DNA from: Salminus brasiliensis
Taxonomy: Eukaryota > Chordata > Actinopteri > Characiformes > Bryconidae
Direction of reading: 5' to 3'
Assembly: GCF_030463535.1 (NCBI RefSeq)
Contig: NC_132893.1
Location: forward strand, 25,012,282-25,076,281
Length of the DNA: 64,000 bases
In this document: positions 24,276 through 35,996 of the stretch, one piece after another
Layout: each line of letters opens with the position of its first letter
Numbering within the stretch: the stretch's first letter is position 1
Made by a program: the position numbers and the translations under genes
Notes under the pieces: generated by a model
Databases searched by the model: none
Told to the model about the DNA's origin: nothing
What the model saw: only the letters and a program-made list of their open reading frames with translations

Positions 24276-24948
24276 GGATCAAATGAACTCTCAATAGACA
24301 CTTTTTTGCACACAGAGCCGACTTTTTGCAAATGTTTAATGCAGTTCAGCAATTTAGCAGGGGGAGAAACTCAATTTTTAAGATTTAGAATGTTATGGAG
24401 CAAACCAAGATTCATTTAAGCAGTAGAACATGAGAGGGAGTGTGTTCTTGCACTCGGGGAGTGTGATTTGGTTTTCAGGCACAAGCTGAAGGCGAGTGCT
24501 GTTGATGTTTCATTGCTTTTGTACAACAGTTTTACTAAATAAATGTTTTAAAACTGTCAGTTCCTTCCACCAAAAAGTAGCTCCACAACAAATGAGTTAT
24601 CGCTATGCAAGGTTTGGTAAGATACCTGTGCTGCTGCACAGTGGAACAGTGAACCACCACTCCAGAGTCTGCTTAAGCTTCCTGAAGGTCATGCAGTCAA
24701 ACATGAGTTTTGATTTGCCTTTCACAGCAGTTGAAATGAACATTTGCTTGGTCTTCGTGACCTCAGCTCGACCTTCACAGTAACAGAAAATGTGAACGGG
24801 GTGCCCAAACGTTTGTAAGCCACTGAATTTCTGTGGAAAAGCTTTGATTGATATCAACATGGTTTTGGATAAGCCCAAAGTGTTTTTTAGTTGAATCACT
24901 CCAAAGAACCTTTCTTATCACCTTCATTTTTAAGAATGCAAAATTGTA

Positions 24949-24980
<32 letters not shown>

Positions 24981-25103
24981 GGGTTAATGTGTGTTTAAAT
25001 GAGACAGCTGCACAGATTTGTATGAACTGTGTATGCCTGTGATACAGTCTTTAAACACTACATGCAGCCTATTGAATCAATACATCTCTGTTAATTATCC
25101 CCT

Positions 25104-25158
<55 letters not shown>

Positions 25159-25429
25159 TTTAACGCGCACGCACATGCCCTCGTCTCAGAGGAGTTTTTC
25201 TTCAAGGATTAACTTCCTCAACAAACATTGCGTCAGCAGAGCCTTGGATGTCGAAGATGTTTACTGTACCTGCTTCACCTGACCATTATTCATTTCACTG
25301 CACTTATGTGGGATTCTCACACATCTTCATCTTTCAGATTGAAATGAACACAAACAACATGAATGATCAAAGGAAGATTATGCAAATGAAAGGACAAAAC
25401 AGTGGAACTAAAAGGATTATCCCATCTTA
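24276..25429. other. Intergenic, no gene seen
   Basis: It contains a short GT tract near 24954-24980 and a (CT)n microsatellite at 25107-25160. A 5' untranslated exon of slc46a3 could lie here but none is demonstrable from sequence alone. Confidence 0.4.
25107..25160. repeat. (CT)n microsatellite
   Basis: A CT/TC dinucleotide tract with a few TTT interruptions. Confidence 0.95.
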
Positions 25430-26000
25430 GCAATTCCAGGTAAGAATCATATCCTTTTGCATCCTTTTCTGATATTTGTGCTAAAAAATTATTATTATAA
25501 TTATTACTAAATTCCATTAAAGCAGTCTCAATAAAACTTGTTATACTTCTGTGACTTTCTGCACCAGTTTCACTGGCAGCAAAACAGCCCCAGAACATAA
25601 CACTACTACCACCACCATGCTTTACAGCATGCATATTGCTGTTGGGTTTAAATGCTTAACTTCTGGTCATTGTGGCCTAACAATCTGATTTTCAACAACA
25701 TTGAATCAAGTTGTAAGGTACTGAATTTAGAGTTGGGGCTTTCAAAGCCATTGGCAATGCAAAGCTTGGCTGTGGGCAGTGACACCTGTGTTCCAGTAGT
25801 ATTTGGTTGTTGGCAGACCTGTTTTTGGTGGTTCTTGGATTACGTCTGAAAAGTCTCCTCTCAGCATAAGGTTTTCTTCCCACCGTTGGAAGAGACCACT
25901 GTTTTTGCAGTCTGTACATGTGTACCTTTGTTTGTACAGATGACCTTGGCACCTATAGGGCTTAGAAATTATTACAGAGGAAGTTAATATAATATTATAT
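25430..26000 (-). mobile_element. Degenerate Tc1-like transposase relic
   Basis: On the minus strand near 25565-25634 the reading MHAVKHGGGSSVMFWGCFAA matches the conserved KHGGG-MFWGC block of Tc1-type transposases. Another frame at 25692-26005 looks like further degraded remains. The rest is too broken to translate, so this is an inactive relic between mtus and slc46a3. Confidence 0.7.
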
Positions 26001-26389
26001 ACCATAATATAACTTATATGACTACACTAGCAAATTCATAATCTAATGTGTTGTTTGTTGCTGTATGTAAACCCTGCAGTGTATAACATTCTATTATCAA
26101 TAAACTAAAGTTAAAATAATGCTATAAAATTCTAAAATGTGTTTTAATAGATAACAGTATGTCATAAAGTGTCAGAATATACATTAGCATAAGAATTGCA
26201 TTGATACAGAAGAATGCAAATGTGTGATAATTTAGCCGTCAACACGCCAATCTTAAAAGATTAGTCTGGAGGACTGTCTAGACAGTTATAGCATGTGTGT
26301 GTGTATGCTTGTGAGTCTCCCGCCTCCTTTTTCACAGCGTTTTTCCCTCCCACATAACTCTTTATTTCCAGAGCGGATCAGGAGCTAAT

Positions 26390-29300
26390 ATGGGTTTTGT
26401 GAGTGTGATCGAACCTGTGGTCGGCCTTCACGCCTTCACAATGTTCATGACCTACCCACTGCTACAGCAGTATGTCTACAGGAGACAATGGCAGCAGCTG
26501 AGTGGACATCCTTACCCGTCCAGCCTGAACCAGTCCCACTGCTCCAACAACTATAGCAACTTGAGCCTTCAGCAGGTCACTCTCACTAACTACTTGCTTC
26601 CACTAACTACTTTATTAAATACATTATTGTGTTTTCTTTTGAGGTAAGAAGGTTGTTTTCTGGACTATAGGCATTCCCAGCTCCAACTACCTCAATAAAA
26701 TGTCATCCTAAATGATAATGTTATTATGAGGTGTTAGTTTTTAGTTTAGGACAATGGTCTGAACTGTACAATCAAGTTAAATTTTGGAACTTGGAATTTG
26801 GAATTTTGGAAAGTGCTTAAATGTATATATTTAAACTGTTCAGTTTATGGTAAAGGTAGATAAATGTAGTGTTCTGGAGCAAGAGCAAAATACCAAAGGT
26901 TCAGTAGTTAGCGTGTCCATTATGTAGCATCAGGGTTGTGGGTTCTAGTGTTGGCTGGCTGAGAAACTCAACCATGCTGTGGGCTTGATTGCTCTTATAA
27001 AGTGGACATTGTGTGTAAGCAGCAAAGAGTAATGGAGTGTCTTTCTGGAGTTTAAAATAGCAAATAAAAAAAGAATACTTTAATAAAAGGATGTGTGTCT
27101 GACTATATCTAAAACAAATGAAAAGTGGTGTGACTAGAAATATTCCCTCAGTATGTAAGTTAGTATTTGCATAGTATGTTTACTACTCATCTACCTAATC
27201 ATAATCTAGGTGCCACAGATAAAACTGGTTCTTCTTGGCAGGTATGCACAGCTGAGTAAATAGGACCCTTTCAGTCCTTTAATTACTGATCATTTGATAC
27301 CACTGTAGTTTCTCCTTTTCACTCAGCAAACCTGTGTGTTCTGCAGGCTGTTCAGACGGCGATCTCCTCCAGAGCGAGCTGTGCTTCATCTTGCCCAGCC
27401 TGTTCACCTCACCGCTGCTGGTGTCCTACAGTGACTATGGTGGCCGGAAGATGGCCATGGTACCCCCTCTGTTGGGTGATCTTTTTTTCACCTTAAGCTA
27501 CTTTATAGTTAGCAAGTTCTCGCTACCTCTCAGCTATCTTCTGGCTGCTGCTTCCTTTGCTGGGCTATTCGGAGGTCCTACCACACTTATAGGGGGCTGC
27601 TTCTCCTATGTGGCTGACTACTGCCGAGAGGAGCTGGCAGAACAGAAGACTATCAGAATGGCCCGTCTGGACGCAGTCCTGGGTGTCCTCTCTGGCTTAG
27701 GCTCCCTATGTACTGGTTTCTTCATCCGAACAGCTGGCTTTAGCTGGCCCTTCTTCTCTGCAAGCATGCTCCATCTGCTTAACCTAGCGTATGTGCTAAT
27801 GGTCTTGAAGGAGCCTCCTGGGCAAAGCCTGCCTCCCAGCTCTTCCAGCCCTAGCCCGGTCACTGAGCCACCTCGTCTGTCCCAGGCTCAGGTTGTGACT
27901 GGTCGTCTGCAAGGCATCTACCTGCTGTTTGCAACTTCCACAAGGAGACGACGCACAGTGCTGCTGCTCCTCTTGATGGCCTATATCTTCTACAAGGTCA
28001 TCAAAAAATCATAAAACATCACATTTTGATTAGTCACATTTACCCCAAGCCAAGACATGTTTGTTGTCCAACATTTTCTTCCTAGATTCTGGCTAGACTT
28101 TGGGTGAGAGAAACTTATAGCCAACGGTTTAGCCCTGTACACCAAAATGGCCTGGTTGGTTTATTAGATTTTGGGTAAGGGGTAAACTGTGTTTTCCACT
28201 GCTGGGCGATGACATAAACAGCTAATAATTACAGCGATATTATCATTATTATATTTCTTTATTTTTTCTAATTTTGTGTAGTACATCTGCAGTTTAATGA
28301 TTAACCAATAAAATGGGTACTTAGACATCATCTAGTCAAGTACATCAGAGACATCAGAATTTGTGAAGTAGACAAATGGGATTATTAAAATGAGCTCATC
28401 ATATCAATTTCTTTAGGTGTCCAAATTGGGTGGCATGTCCATCTTTATCCTGTATGAGCTGAATGCTCCGCTGTGTTGGAATGAGCTGCTCGTTGGTTAT
28501 GGATCGGCTCTGTCCACTCTGATCTATCTGAGCAGTTTTACTGGCGTGGCGCTGCTCTCACGATGGCTGTCTGATGCTCCCATTGCACTGCTTGGGCTGC
28601 TGTCCGTCGCCACTGGTCTCTGTATGGCTGCATTCGCCAAGACCACACCGGTCATGTTCCTGGGTCAGTTATGGTACCTTAGGTGGTAGGAGATGGATGG
28701 ATGTGTGGGTGGATTGATGGGTGAATGGATGTAATAATGGAAGAATGATTAAATTGATGGATTAGATAGATGGATGATTGGACTAATTTAGTTGACAGAT
28801 GAATTGATTGATCCTGGATTAATGGATGGAATTCTAAATGAAAGGATGATTGGACTGATGGTTGAAAGGTTGTTGGATGCATTGATGAATGACAATATAT
28901 TGGCCAAAGAATATTTCCAATCTATTTTCCTTCTTTAAAGCCCTCTGTGAAACTGTGTTTTGATACATGCTTTATAATTAAAGTTATCCATAAATTATTT
29001 GTTAGTAGTACTATTAGGTGTTTTAAGTGTACAATAATAATCTGCTCCTTTACAAGCTCTTCTCTACATAGGAGCAGAAAAGCACTGAAATGTGCAGGGT
29101 AGATAAATATAGATAGATGTGAAGACACAATGAATTGTCATTATATGCATAAATCATAACTGTCGATCAGTAAGATGCTCTGTGACTTTTCAGTGCGGTT
29201 CCCTTTGCTCCTGTGCATGATGCCTGATCCTGTGATGCGTTCCATGATGTCCAAACTGGTACCCAGCTCTGATCAAGGTGAGAAGCACATTACATAACAC

Positions 29301-29980
29301 CCCCACCACCCCCAATCCCCCCCCACCCCATCAATCTTTCTTGCATTTAAGCAGTCTGTTGTCCTTCAATTCAACAAAAAATAATGTATTCCCACCAAAA
29401 GCATTGTCTCCTGAGTCATTAAACTTTTTTTCTCTATGTGTTTTTGTAGGTGCTGTATTTGCATGTGTGGCCTTTGTGGAAATGCTGAGTATGGGCCTGG
29501 CCTTTCCTGTGTTCAGCAGCACTTATGCTGCTACTATTTCCTGGTTCTCAGGGTTCAGTTTCCTCCTTGCAGCCAGTCTTACCCTAATACCCGCGACTCT
29601 TATTGGGTGAGCCATTGAATCAGAGACATTTTAGACAAGTTTTGCTTAGTGATTTAGTGGCTTAGTGTCCAAATTATGCTTTATTAGTTTTGCTCTGGTG
29701 CTAAGAAGCTAATACTGCTAACATGTAATGGTAGGTTATAGTTATTATGTTAGCCTAGGTGCATAAATTATACTAAATCACTAAACCACAAAAAGACTTG
29801 CTTATGTAGCTTCTAGCACTCTATGACACACTTTATCTATAAAAATGACTATACTTGGTTCTTCTGATGGTGTCCTGCAGTGCTGTGCTGTGGCTGCGTC
29901 TGGATGTGGAGGAGTGCAGCAGTCTGGCTTCTGAAGACGATAGTGAGTTTTTTCAGTTCCCGCAGTGGCATGACAGCTGA
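26390..29980 (+). CDS. slc46a3: Solute carrier family 46 member 3 (lysosomal MFS transporter), with a frame problem at exon 1/2
   Basis: Exons are 26390-26575, 27347-27996, 28417-28663, 29194-29277, 29450-29606 and 29881-29980 (TGA). SLC46A3 is a proton-coupled folate transporter-like MFS protein of lysosomes, reported to export antibody-drug catabolites. Visible landmarks: first membrane segment and YVYRRQW, Asn-rich glycosylation sites in the first loop, the MFS motif SDYGGRK, FILYELNAPLCWNE, VGYGSAL, and SSDQGAVFACVAF in the C-terminal half. Several hydrophobic helices are obvious. With the conserved junction 26575/27347 the coding length is 1424 bp, one base short of a whole number of codons. 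The start of exon 2 reads AVQTAISS in the entry frame but the rest of the exon needs another frame. An alternative junction, donor AG|GTAAGA after 26643 and acceptor cactcag before 27327, restores one frame (503 codons) but adds a hydrophobic insert. Identity is sure; exon 1/2 structure is not. Confidence 0.87.
26890..27065. repeat. Possible SINE-like repeat in slc46a3 intron 1
   Basis: It has a tRNA-like head (ttcagtagttagcgtgtcca, then gggttgtgggttctagtg as a box-B-like motif) and later an A-rich end near 27060-27075. The similarity is weak and based on motif order only. Confidence 0.35.
28685..28895. repeat. Degenerate GGAT/TGGA minisatellite in slc46a3 intron 3
   Basis: Recurrent tggatg, gattgatgg and gaatggatg units start right after the donor at 28664. 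The units are imperfect, so this is an old array. It produces spurious ORFs on the minus strand. Confidence 0.85.
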
Positions 29981-30235
29981 AAGACTGTACTGCTCACCAG
30001 TGAAATGCTGGTACCACTGACAATTCAAAATATGTGAAAATATTAATTTTAAGCCTTCGTGTGACTGAGGAACTTCCAGTCATGCATTGCACAGTACCAT
30101 AATACAAAAAGCACAAGGTGGTGTTACTGACTTGTTACTTGACCCATATGATTTTCATTTTTCATATATTACATTTTTCCCTCATGGTCTTTGTGTAGTT
30201 TTATGTCTGGGAAAATTAGTCTTCATACATTTATA
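29981..30235 (+). other. slc46a3 3' UTR, extent unknown
   Basis: Follows the TGA at 29978-29980. A later AATAAA at 31655-31660 is a candidate poly(A) signal, but the intervening transposon relics make a long UTR uncertain. Confidence 0.35.
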
Positions 30236-30830
30236 ACATTAATCTGCCACAACATTTGTGCCTAATTTTGAGTAGGTCTTTTCTGAGCCACCACAACAGA
30301 ACTAGATACATGGACAAAATTGTTGATACCTAATGAAAGAAAAACCCACAATGGTCACAGAAATAACTTGAATCTGACAAAAGTAAAAATAATTAAAATG
30401 CTATGAAAATTGACCAATGAAAGTCAAAATTGCTTTTCAACCATGCTTCAACAGAATTATTTAAAAAAGTAAACTCATGAAACTCAACAACTCCTCCATG
30501 CAGCCACGTCCAGGGAGGTTGACTACAGTCTCTGGTCCATGTTGAGTGTGGTACACACCATATCACCAAACAGCACAGTGACTACCTCTAGTCCTATATA
30601 TAGGCCCACTGACTGATAACAAGATTGTAGACACCTGTGATGCTAATTACTGTGGTGCATTATTACTTTTGTCTGATTCAAGTTATTTCTGTGACCATTG
30701 TGGGTTTTTCTTTCATTAACCGAGGGGTACCAACAATTTTGTCCATGTGTGTAAGCATTTAAGGCATGGACCACTGAAGGTGTCCTGTGATATCTGGCAT
30801 CCTTTAGGTCCTTCACTTTTCAAAGGGCAT
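30236..30830. mobile_element. Tc1-like element fragment interrupted by a nested transposon
   Basis: The left piece 30236-30307 (ttaatctgccacaacatttg ... ccaccacaacagaa) and the right piece 30754-30830 (aaggcatggaccactgaagg ... tgtcctgtgatatctggc) join into the order seen at a common fish Tc1 terminus. Between them sits the element 30308-30753. The host piece must therefore be older than the insert. Confidence 0.6.
30308..30753. mobile_element. Non-autonomous Tc1-type element with about 85-bp inverted ends
   Basis: The left arm (acatggacaaaattgttgat onward, to about 30390) and the right arm (30662-30749) are near reverse complements, including aaaaacccacaatggtcaca and aaataacttgaatctgacaa. 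The middle has the typical 5' part of a Tc1-like transposase unit (a piece like 'catggaccagagactgtagt' on minus) and then stops, so it is an internal-deletion derivative without a working transposase. Confidence 0.75.
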
Positions 30831-31999
30831 GAACTCAAACCAGTGATCCTCTGGTCAAAGTTCCAGCACATTATTCTGTTGGACCACTTAGATTAATTTG
30901 GATCACTTTAAAAAGGTAATTTAGACCTTTTGAGAAGCATTCGGGAAAAAGTCAATAAAAAAAAAGCCAGTTTGATCTTTTCAGGAGCCTTTTGAGGAAA
31001 AAATGCAACTTGATTTGAACCTTTAGTAAAAAAGCTTTTTTAATCATATTTTTAAAAATCTTTTGGATAATCTTCTGAAAAGGCTTTTGAAACCTGAAAA
31101 ATAGGTTTATAGGAGATAGCAACTCTATCCTAGAAACCTAACTATGTGGGGAAGTGGGCAGGGCAGCACTTTCAAGAACTACAAAACACTGTTATTATTT
31201 GTGTAAAATCCTGTAACATTACTCTGTACTTGTGTCCTTTAGCTGTGGCTCAAAGCACAAAATACGCTTCCCGACTGTAGGGGGTGCCCAAGAGAAAGGA
31301 AAACCAATTCTTACATAATGCTGCTTTGAAACATTCTTATTTTTTCCAATTTATTCCAATTTATATTCATTTGTCACTTTTTCTGTAGTGCTTTGTAAAG
31401 CATGCTTGAGTAAGAGAAAGGTGCTGTATAAAGTAATGATGAGAAAGTGTCCAAATTCATTGACTGATTTACATGTTTTACTTATATTTTATGCTTATAT
31501 AATTCTATGAATGAGTAGGGATCCATTTGGTCAGAACCATTAATAAGTACAGCATGAATTAGGTGGGGCTAAACGTCTGCAGGATAAAAAAAGATGTGGA
31601 AGGGCCCATATTCAAAAACGTATTCTTGGACTCTTTAATTCATTTTGTTTGTACAATAAATGTTGTATAAAAATATGACTTTTTTCACACACAAGATTTG
31701 AAACAGAAGAACAGGATATTACATTTGAACTGGAAATTGGCACATTTGTTGCTCATTCTATGTTAATCACATTCATGCCATGCCATATTTGTAATTGCAA
31801 CAGAATTGCACTACATATAGAAGCTGTATACAGAACAAACACGTGAATAATTAAACTGCAGTATACAGGTAAGGGTCTATGTATAAAGAGGTTTCTCAGC
31901 ATTGCTGAATATCCAGCAGAGATATGCAAGCATGCACATGAGATATACTTTGCAACCACAGCTCAAAGTAGTACATAGCCCCTCTTTTAAACACTCATG
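30831..31999. other. Intergenic between convergent slc46a3 and the stomatin gene, no gene seen
   Basis: The sequence is AT-rich. AATAAA at 31655-31660 on the plus strand is a possible slc46a3 poly(A) signal. ORF 31753-31959 (minus) has no recognisable domain. Confidence 0.4.
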
Positions 32000-32005
32000 T
32001 TTATT
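32000..32005 (-). terminator. Candidate poly(A) signal of the stomatin gene
   Basis: TTTATT on plus is AATAAA on minus, 133 bp beyond the stop codon at 32138. It would give a short 3' UTR. It is supported by position only. Confidence 0.4.
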
Positions 32006-32137
32006 CAAGCGAGTGGGTGGTTAGAATATGGGTGAAGGGAATAGGCTGGGCCCTCTGTATAACCCCAACTATTAGGTGCAGGATGTTTTCATTTTATCTT
32101 GTATTACTTCACACAAGCAGTCTGTGGATGGTTGATT

Positions 32138-35100
32138 TCACTTATTTATGAACTTGCCCAGAACATCCATGGGGATAGGGAAGATGATGGTGGAGTTTTT
32201 CTCTGCGGCGATGGTGTTGAGGGTCTGCAGGTAGCGCAGCTGCAGGGCAGAGGGAGACTCTGCAATCACCAATGATGCCTCCTTCAGAGCCCGCGATGCA
32301 TTCATTTCTCCCTCTGCTGCAATCACCTGCACACATTAAAACATTCAAACGTTAGAAGACAATTGAGTCTTATGTGATTATGAAAAAGATTATGCTTCCC
32401 CTCACCATAAATAAAATCAATCAAAATGTTGAAAATGAAAAAGTGCTGTGCTAGTTTTGCACTGGAGTTTTAAAGCTAATGTGACTAACAGGTAGTAGCT
32501 AATTTCTTGGTATTTAGCTATAGTAAATAAGCACATGCCTCAAAAGTAGCAGCTAGTAGCTAATGCTGAATTAGATATGATGACCCTATTTTGGTTTTCA
32601 AAAAAGAGGACACTTAGGACACAGAACTACATTTCCCATAGTTCTCTATGCCTTTGAAATAGACTCTGACCTTGGCTCTGGCCTCGCGGGCTGCCTCGGC
32701 CTCAGCTGCCATGGCCCTCTGCAGCTGATGAGGCAGCTTCACATCCTTAACCTCCACCCGTTCCACCTTAATGCCCCACAAGTCTGTGGCCTCGTCAAGA
32801 GTTGACTGTGATGAAGAGGAGAAGAGTTAAGGATAGGAGTTTAACGACAGGCAGTGGGTGTGAAGGGCTGAGTATAGAACTAGGATTCTACACCACTAGA
32901 GGGAGCCAACACTGAGACGACACACCCATGAAGTGTAATGTGTTCAGTGATCATACACTTTTCTGCCTCTCTCTCACCTGCATGCTATGGGAGATACCTT
33001 CACGGTCAGACAGAACTTCAGACAGGTTCTTGGTCCCCAGAACATTTCTCAGGGTCGTCTGGGCCAACAAGCGTGTGGAGTAATCAGCATTGGTCACATT
33101 GGCCACTGAAGCGATAGGATCGCTGACACGAAAGTATACCACACCATCCACACTTATTGTCACTGAGTCCTTTGTTAGGACCTATGATAAACAGGACACA
33201 ACCAAGAAGATAAAAGACAGGAATGAATGAATGAATTTGAGTACTGACGGATATCAGTCTGATATTTAGAGTTAGAAAATAAGCTAGTTTTAAGTAATCG
33301 TCTGAATCTAAAAGTATGCTTTCATGATCAAGCTATTCCATTACTACCTCATAGGAATATACACATACTCAACAACATCTTATCACATGGCGAGAGTGTG
33401 TGCCACTTCCAGCTGGATTTGTAACAGAATTCAAATTCATTATTTTTATCTCTTCATTATGACAACAGCCTGACACCAATACCCAGCAATACTGATACAC
33501 CATCTCTATATTTTATGTCATTTCTATATATGTTTCTATGAATTGCACATCAGAGCAGTGTGTTGTGTCATTTACCTCTTGTGGAGGGATGTCAAATGAT
33601 ACTGTTCTCATATCCACTTTAACAAAAGAATCAGTACAGGGAAGGATGAAGAAGATACCTAGAGGCGGTGCAAGATATTGAGAAGATACAAAAGTTACAT
33701 CAGGCTTTTCTTAGTTTCCGTTGCTGCCATTTTAATATTAGACATTTGCATAATCTTATTAGGCCTGTAAACTTAAGAGTTCTTTGAGAGGGAGATGCCA
33801 TAAAATAACCATTTAATTAATGGTAAATGAGATATCCAATTATAATGTACATATTCTAGACATTCTGAAACATTGTTTTACATTTTGTAGTTTTATACAA
33901 CAGTTCATTCCAACCTCACAATTGGAGGTGTTATCACAAGTGTTATCACAAATATCAGAACAGCTTTTTTTTACACCAAGACTGTATCACTATGCTAAAG
34001 CACCGACAATAATTGTAAAGGCTGAGCTGAACCAAAGTCCCTAAAGGGCATTTTTGCATCACCGCCATGCAGTAATTTCCAGTCATACAATACTATGCTC
34101 TATGCCTTTTAAAGGGGAGAGACCAAAATACTCTAAACTGTTCAAATAATCGTTTCAAAAACATATTTTATAATCTGACAAAGACCTCGTAGTTTGTAGC
34201 GTTTGGCTCAGTAATGCACATGATTTTCCACTTTGTGCAGATTTCCACATCAAGGGAAGCTTTCTCCACTAGCACTTTAACCCTCCACCCCTCGTATTGT
34301 AACCAACAGCAGATTGCATCTGTTTGTTGAAGGGCAGGACTTTATCTCCAAACAGATGCCATTTTAAGTTTCATGAGAACTCCCATTCATAGTTCAACCA
34401 GGTGCAGGTCTCCTTATTTATAACCTCTCTGGCTGAACTTGACTCTAAGGCTTGACACATACCACAAAAGATACTATACTACTGTATCAGCAGTTATCTT
34501 GGATTGCATACAGGGCTCAACAGGTACCTTAATGAACCTCCACCTCAACAGTTGGTCCTGTTTTTTTGGAAGTGTTACCACTGAATAGCAATAACTCATT
34601 TGTAGTGGAACTAATTTTTGGTGAAAGGAACTGACAGTATTAAAGAATATTCTGTAAAAAAATCAGAATATATATATTTTTTTCTTTATTTAGTAAAAGC
34701 TGTTGTATGACTGCAATAGAATGCTTGGGGTTGTGTATTCACATATAACATCACTGCTGTTATGATCTGCGATCAAATCACAGCCAGGATGTTATTCGCA
34801 ATAATAATGTTCTATTTCTGAAATAGTAGTAGTATGTGCATGATGTTCTTGTTTTATGTTTTATACCATCAATATTACATATAAAACCCCAGAAAATGTG
34901 TGATCTGGTTCATAGGTCATTCTGGATTCTGCACCCATTTCTCATTAAAATACTTTGACTTCCTTTATTTACATCTCAGTGATTCAATTATGCAGAACAT
35001 GGGAAATGGGAGAACATGAATTGCCCTTGAAGGCTTACTGAAGTGCCATTAGTAGTAGATATAGTGTGTTTACCTGGTCCCTTTGCCTTTCTGGCTGTGA

Positions 35101-35941
35101 TCCGGCCCAGTCTGAATATTACAGCACGTTCATACTCCTGAACAATCTGTACCCGAGCAATAAAGCACATTTCATAAAACACACCTCTCTTCTAGATTAC
35201 CAATCTAATCAATATACACAGTCATATCAGAATATTATGACCATCCCTGTTTTGGAATGAACTCGGCTCATTATATCAACTCCACTTACAATATTAGAGC
35301 ACTTTGTAGTTCTATAGCTTTAGGCAGTAGTCCATCTGTTTCTCTGCATACTTCATTAGCCTCATTTTACCCTGTTCTCTAAAGGTCAGGACCCCACAGA
35401 ACACAACAGGACCACCACAGAGGAGGTATTATTTGGGTGGTGGGTCATTCCCAGCACTGTAATGACACTGATTACAAACTGTGCAGCAACAGATGAGCTT
35501 CTGCCACTGATTTTATATCTTCAGGGTGGACCAACTAGGCAGAGGTGTCTAATTGAGTGGACAGTGAGTGGACACTGCAAGGTGTGATTTACTCGAACCA
35601 GCACAACACACACACACTAACACACCACCACCATGTCAGTGTCACTGCAGTGCTGGAAATGACCCACCACCCAAATAATACCTGCTCTGTGGTGTTCCTG
35701 TGGGGTCCTGACCATTGAAGAAGTGTACTGAAGGGTGAAAGGAGGCTTATAAAGTCTGCAGAGAAACAGATGGGCTACAGTTTGTAATTGTAGAACTACA
35801 AAGTGGTAAGTGGTGGAGCTGATATAATGGGCAGAGTTCATTCTAATCCAGAGGTGCTCATAATATGAAATATCATGACTGTGTTGTTTAGTAATAGTCT
35901 TTCAATCATATGTATTCTGTTATTTGTAGTAGTAGTAGTAG

Positions 35942-35996
<55 letters not shown>

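Noticed and set aside
26576-26643. Extended slc46a3 exon 1 as the only model
   Set aside because: It keeps the frame and has a strong donor, but adds a hydrophobic insert not expected in the first loop; kept as an alternative, not as the main call.
28685-28895. Possible CRISPR-like array
   Set aside because: The repeats are short degenerate GGAT units without distinct spacers; this is a vertebrate minisatellite.
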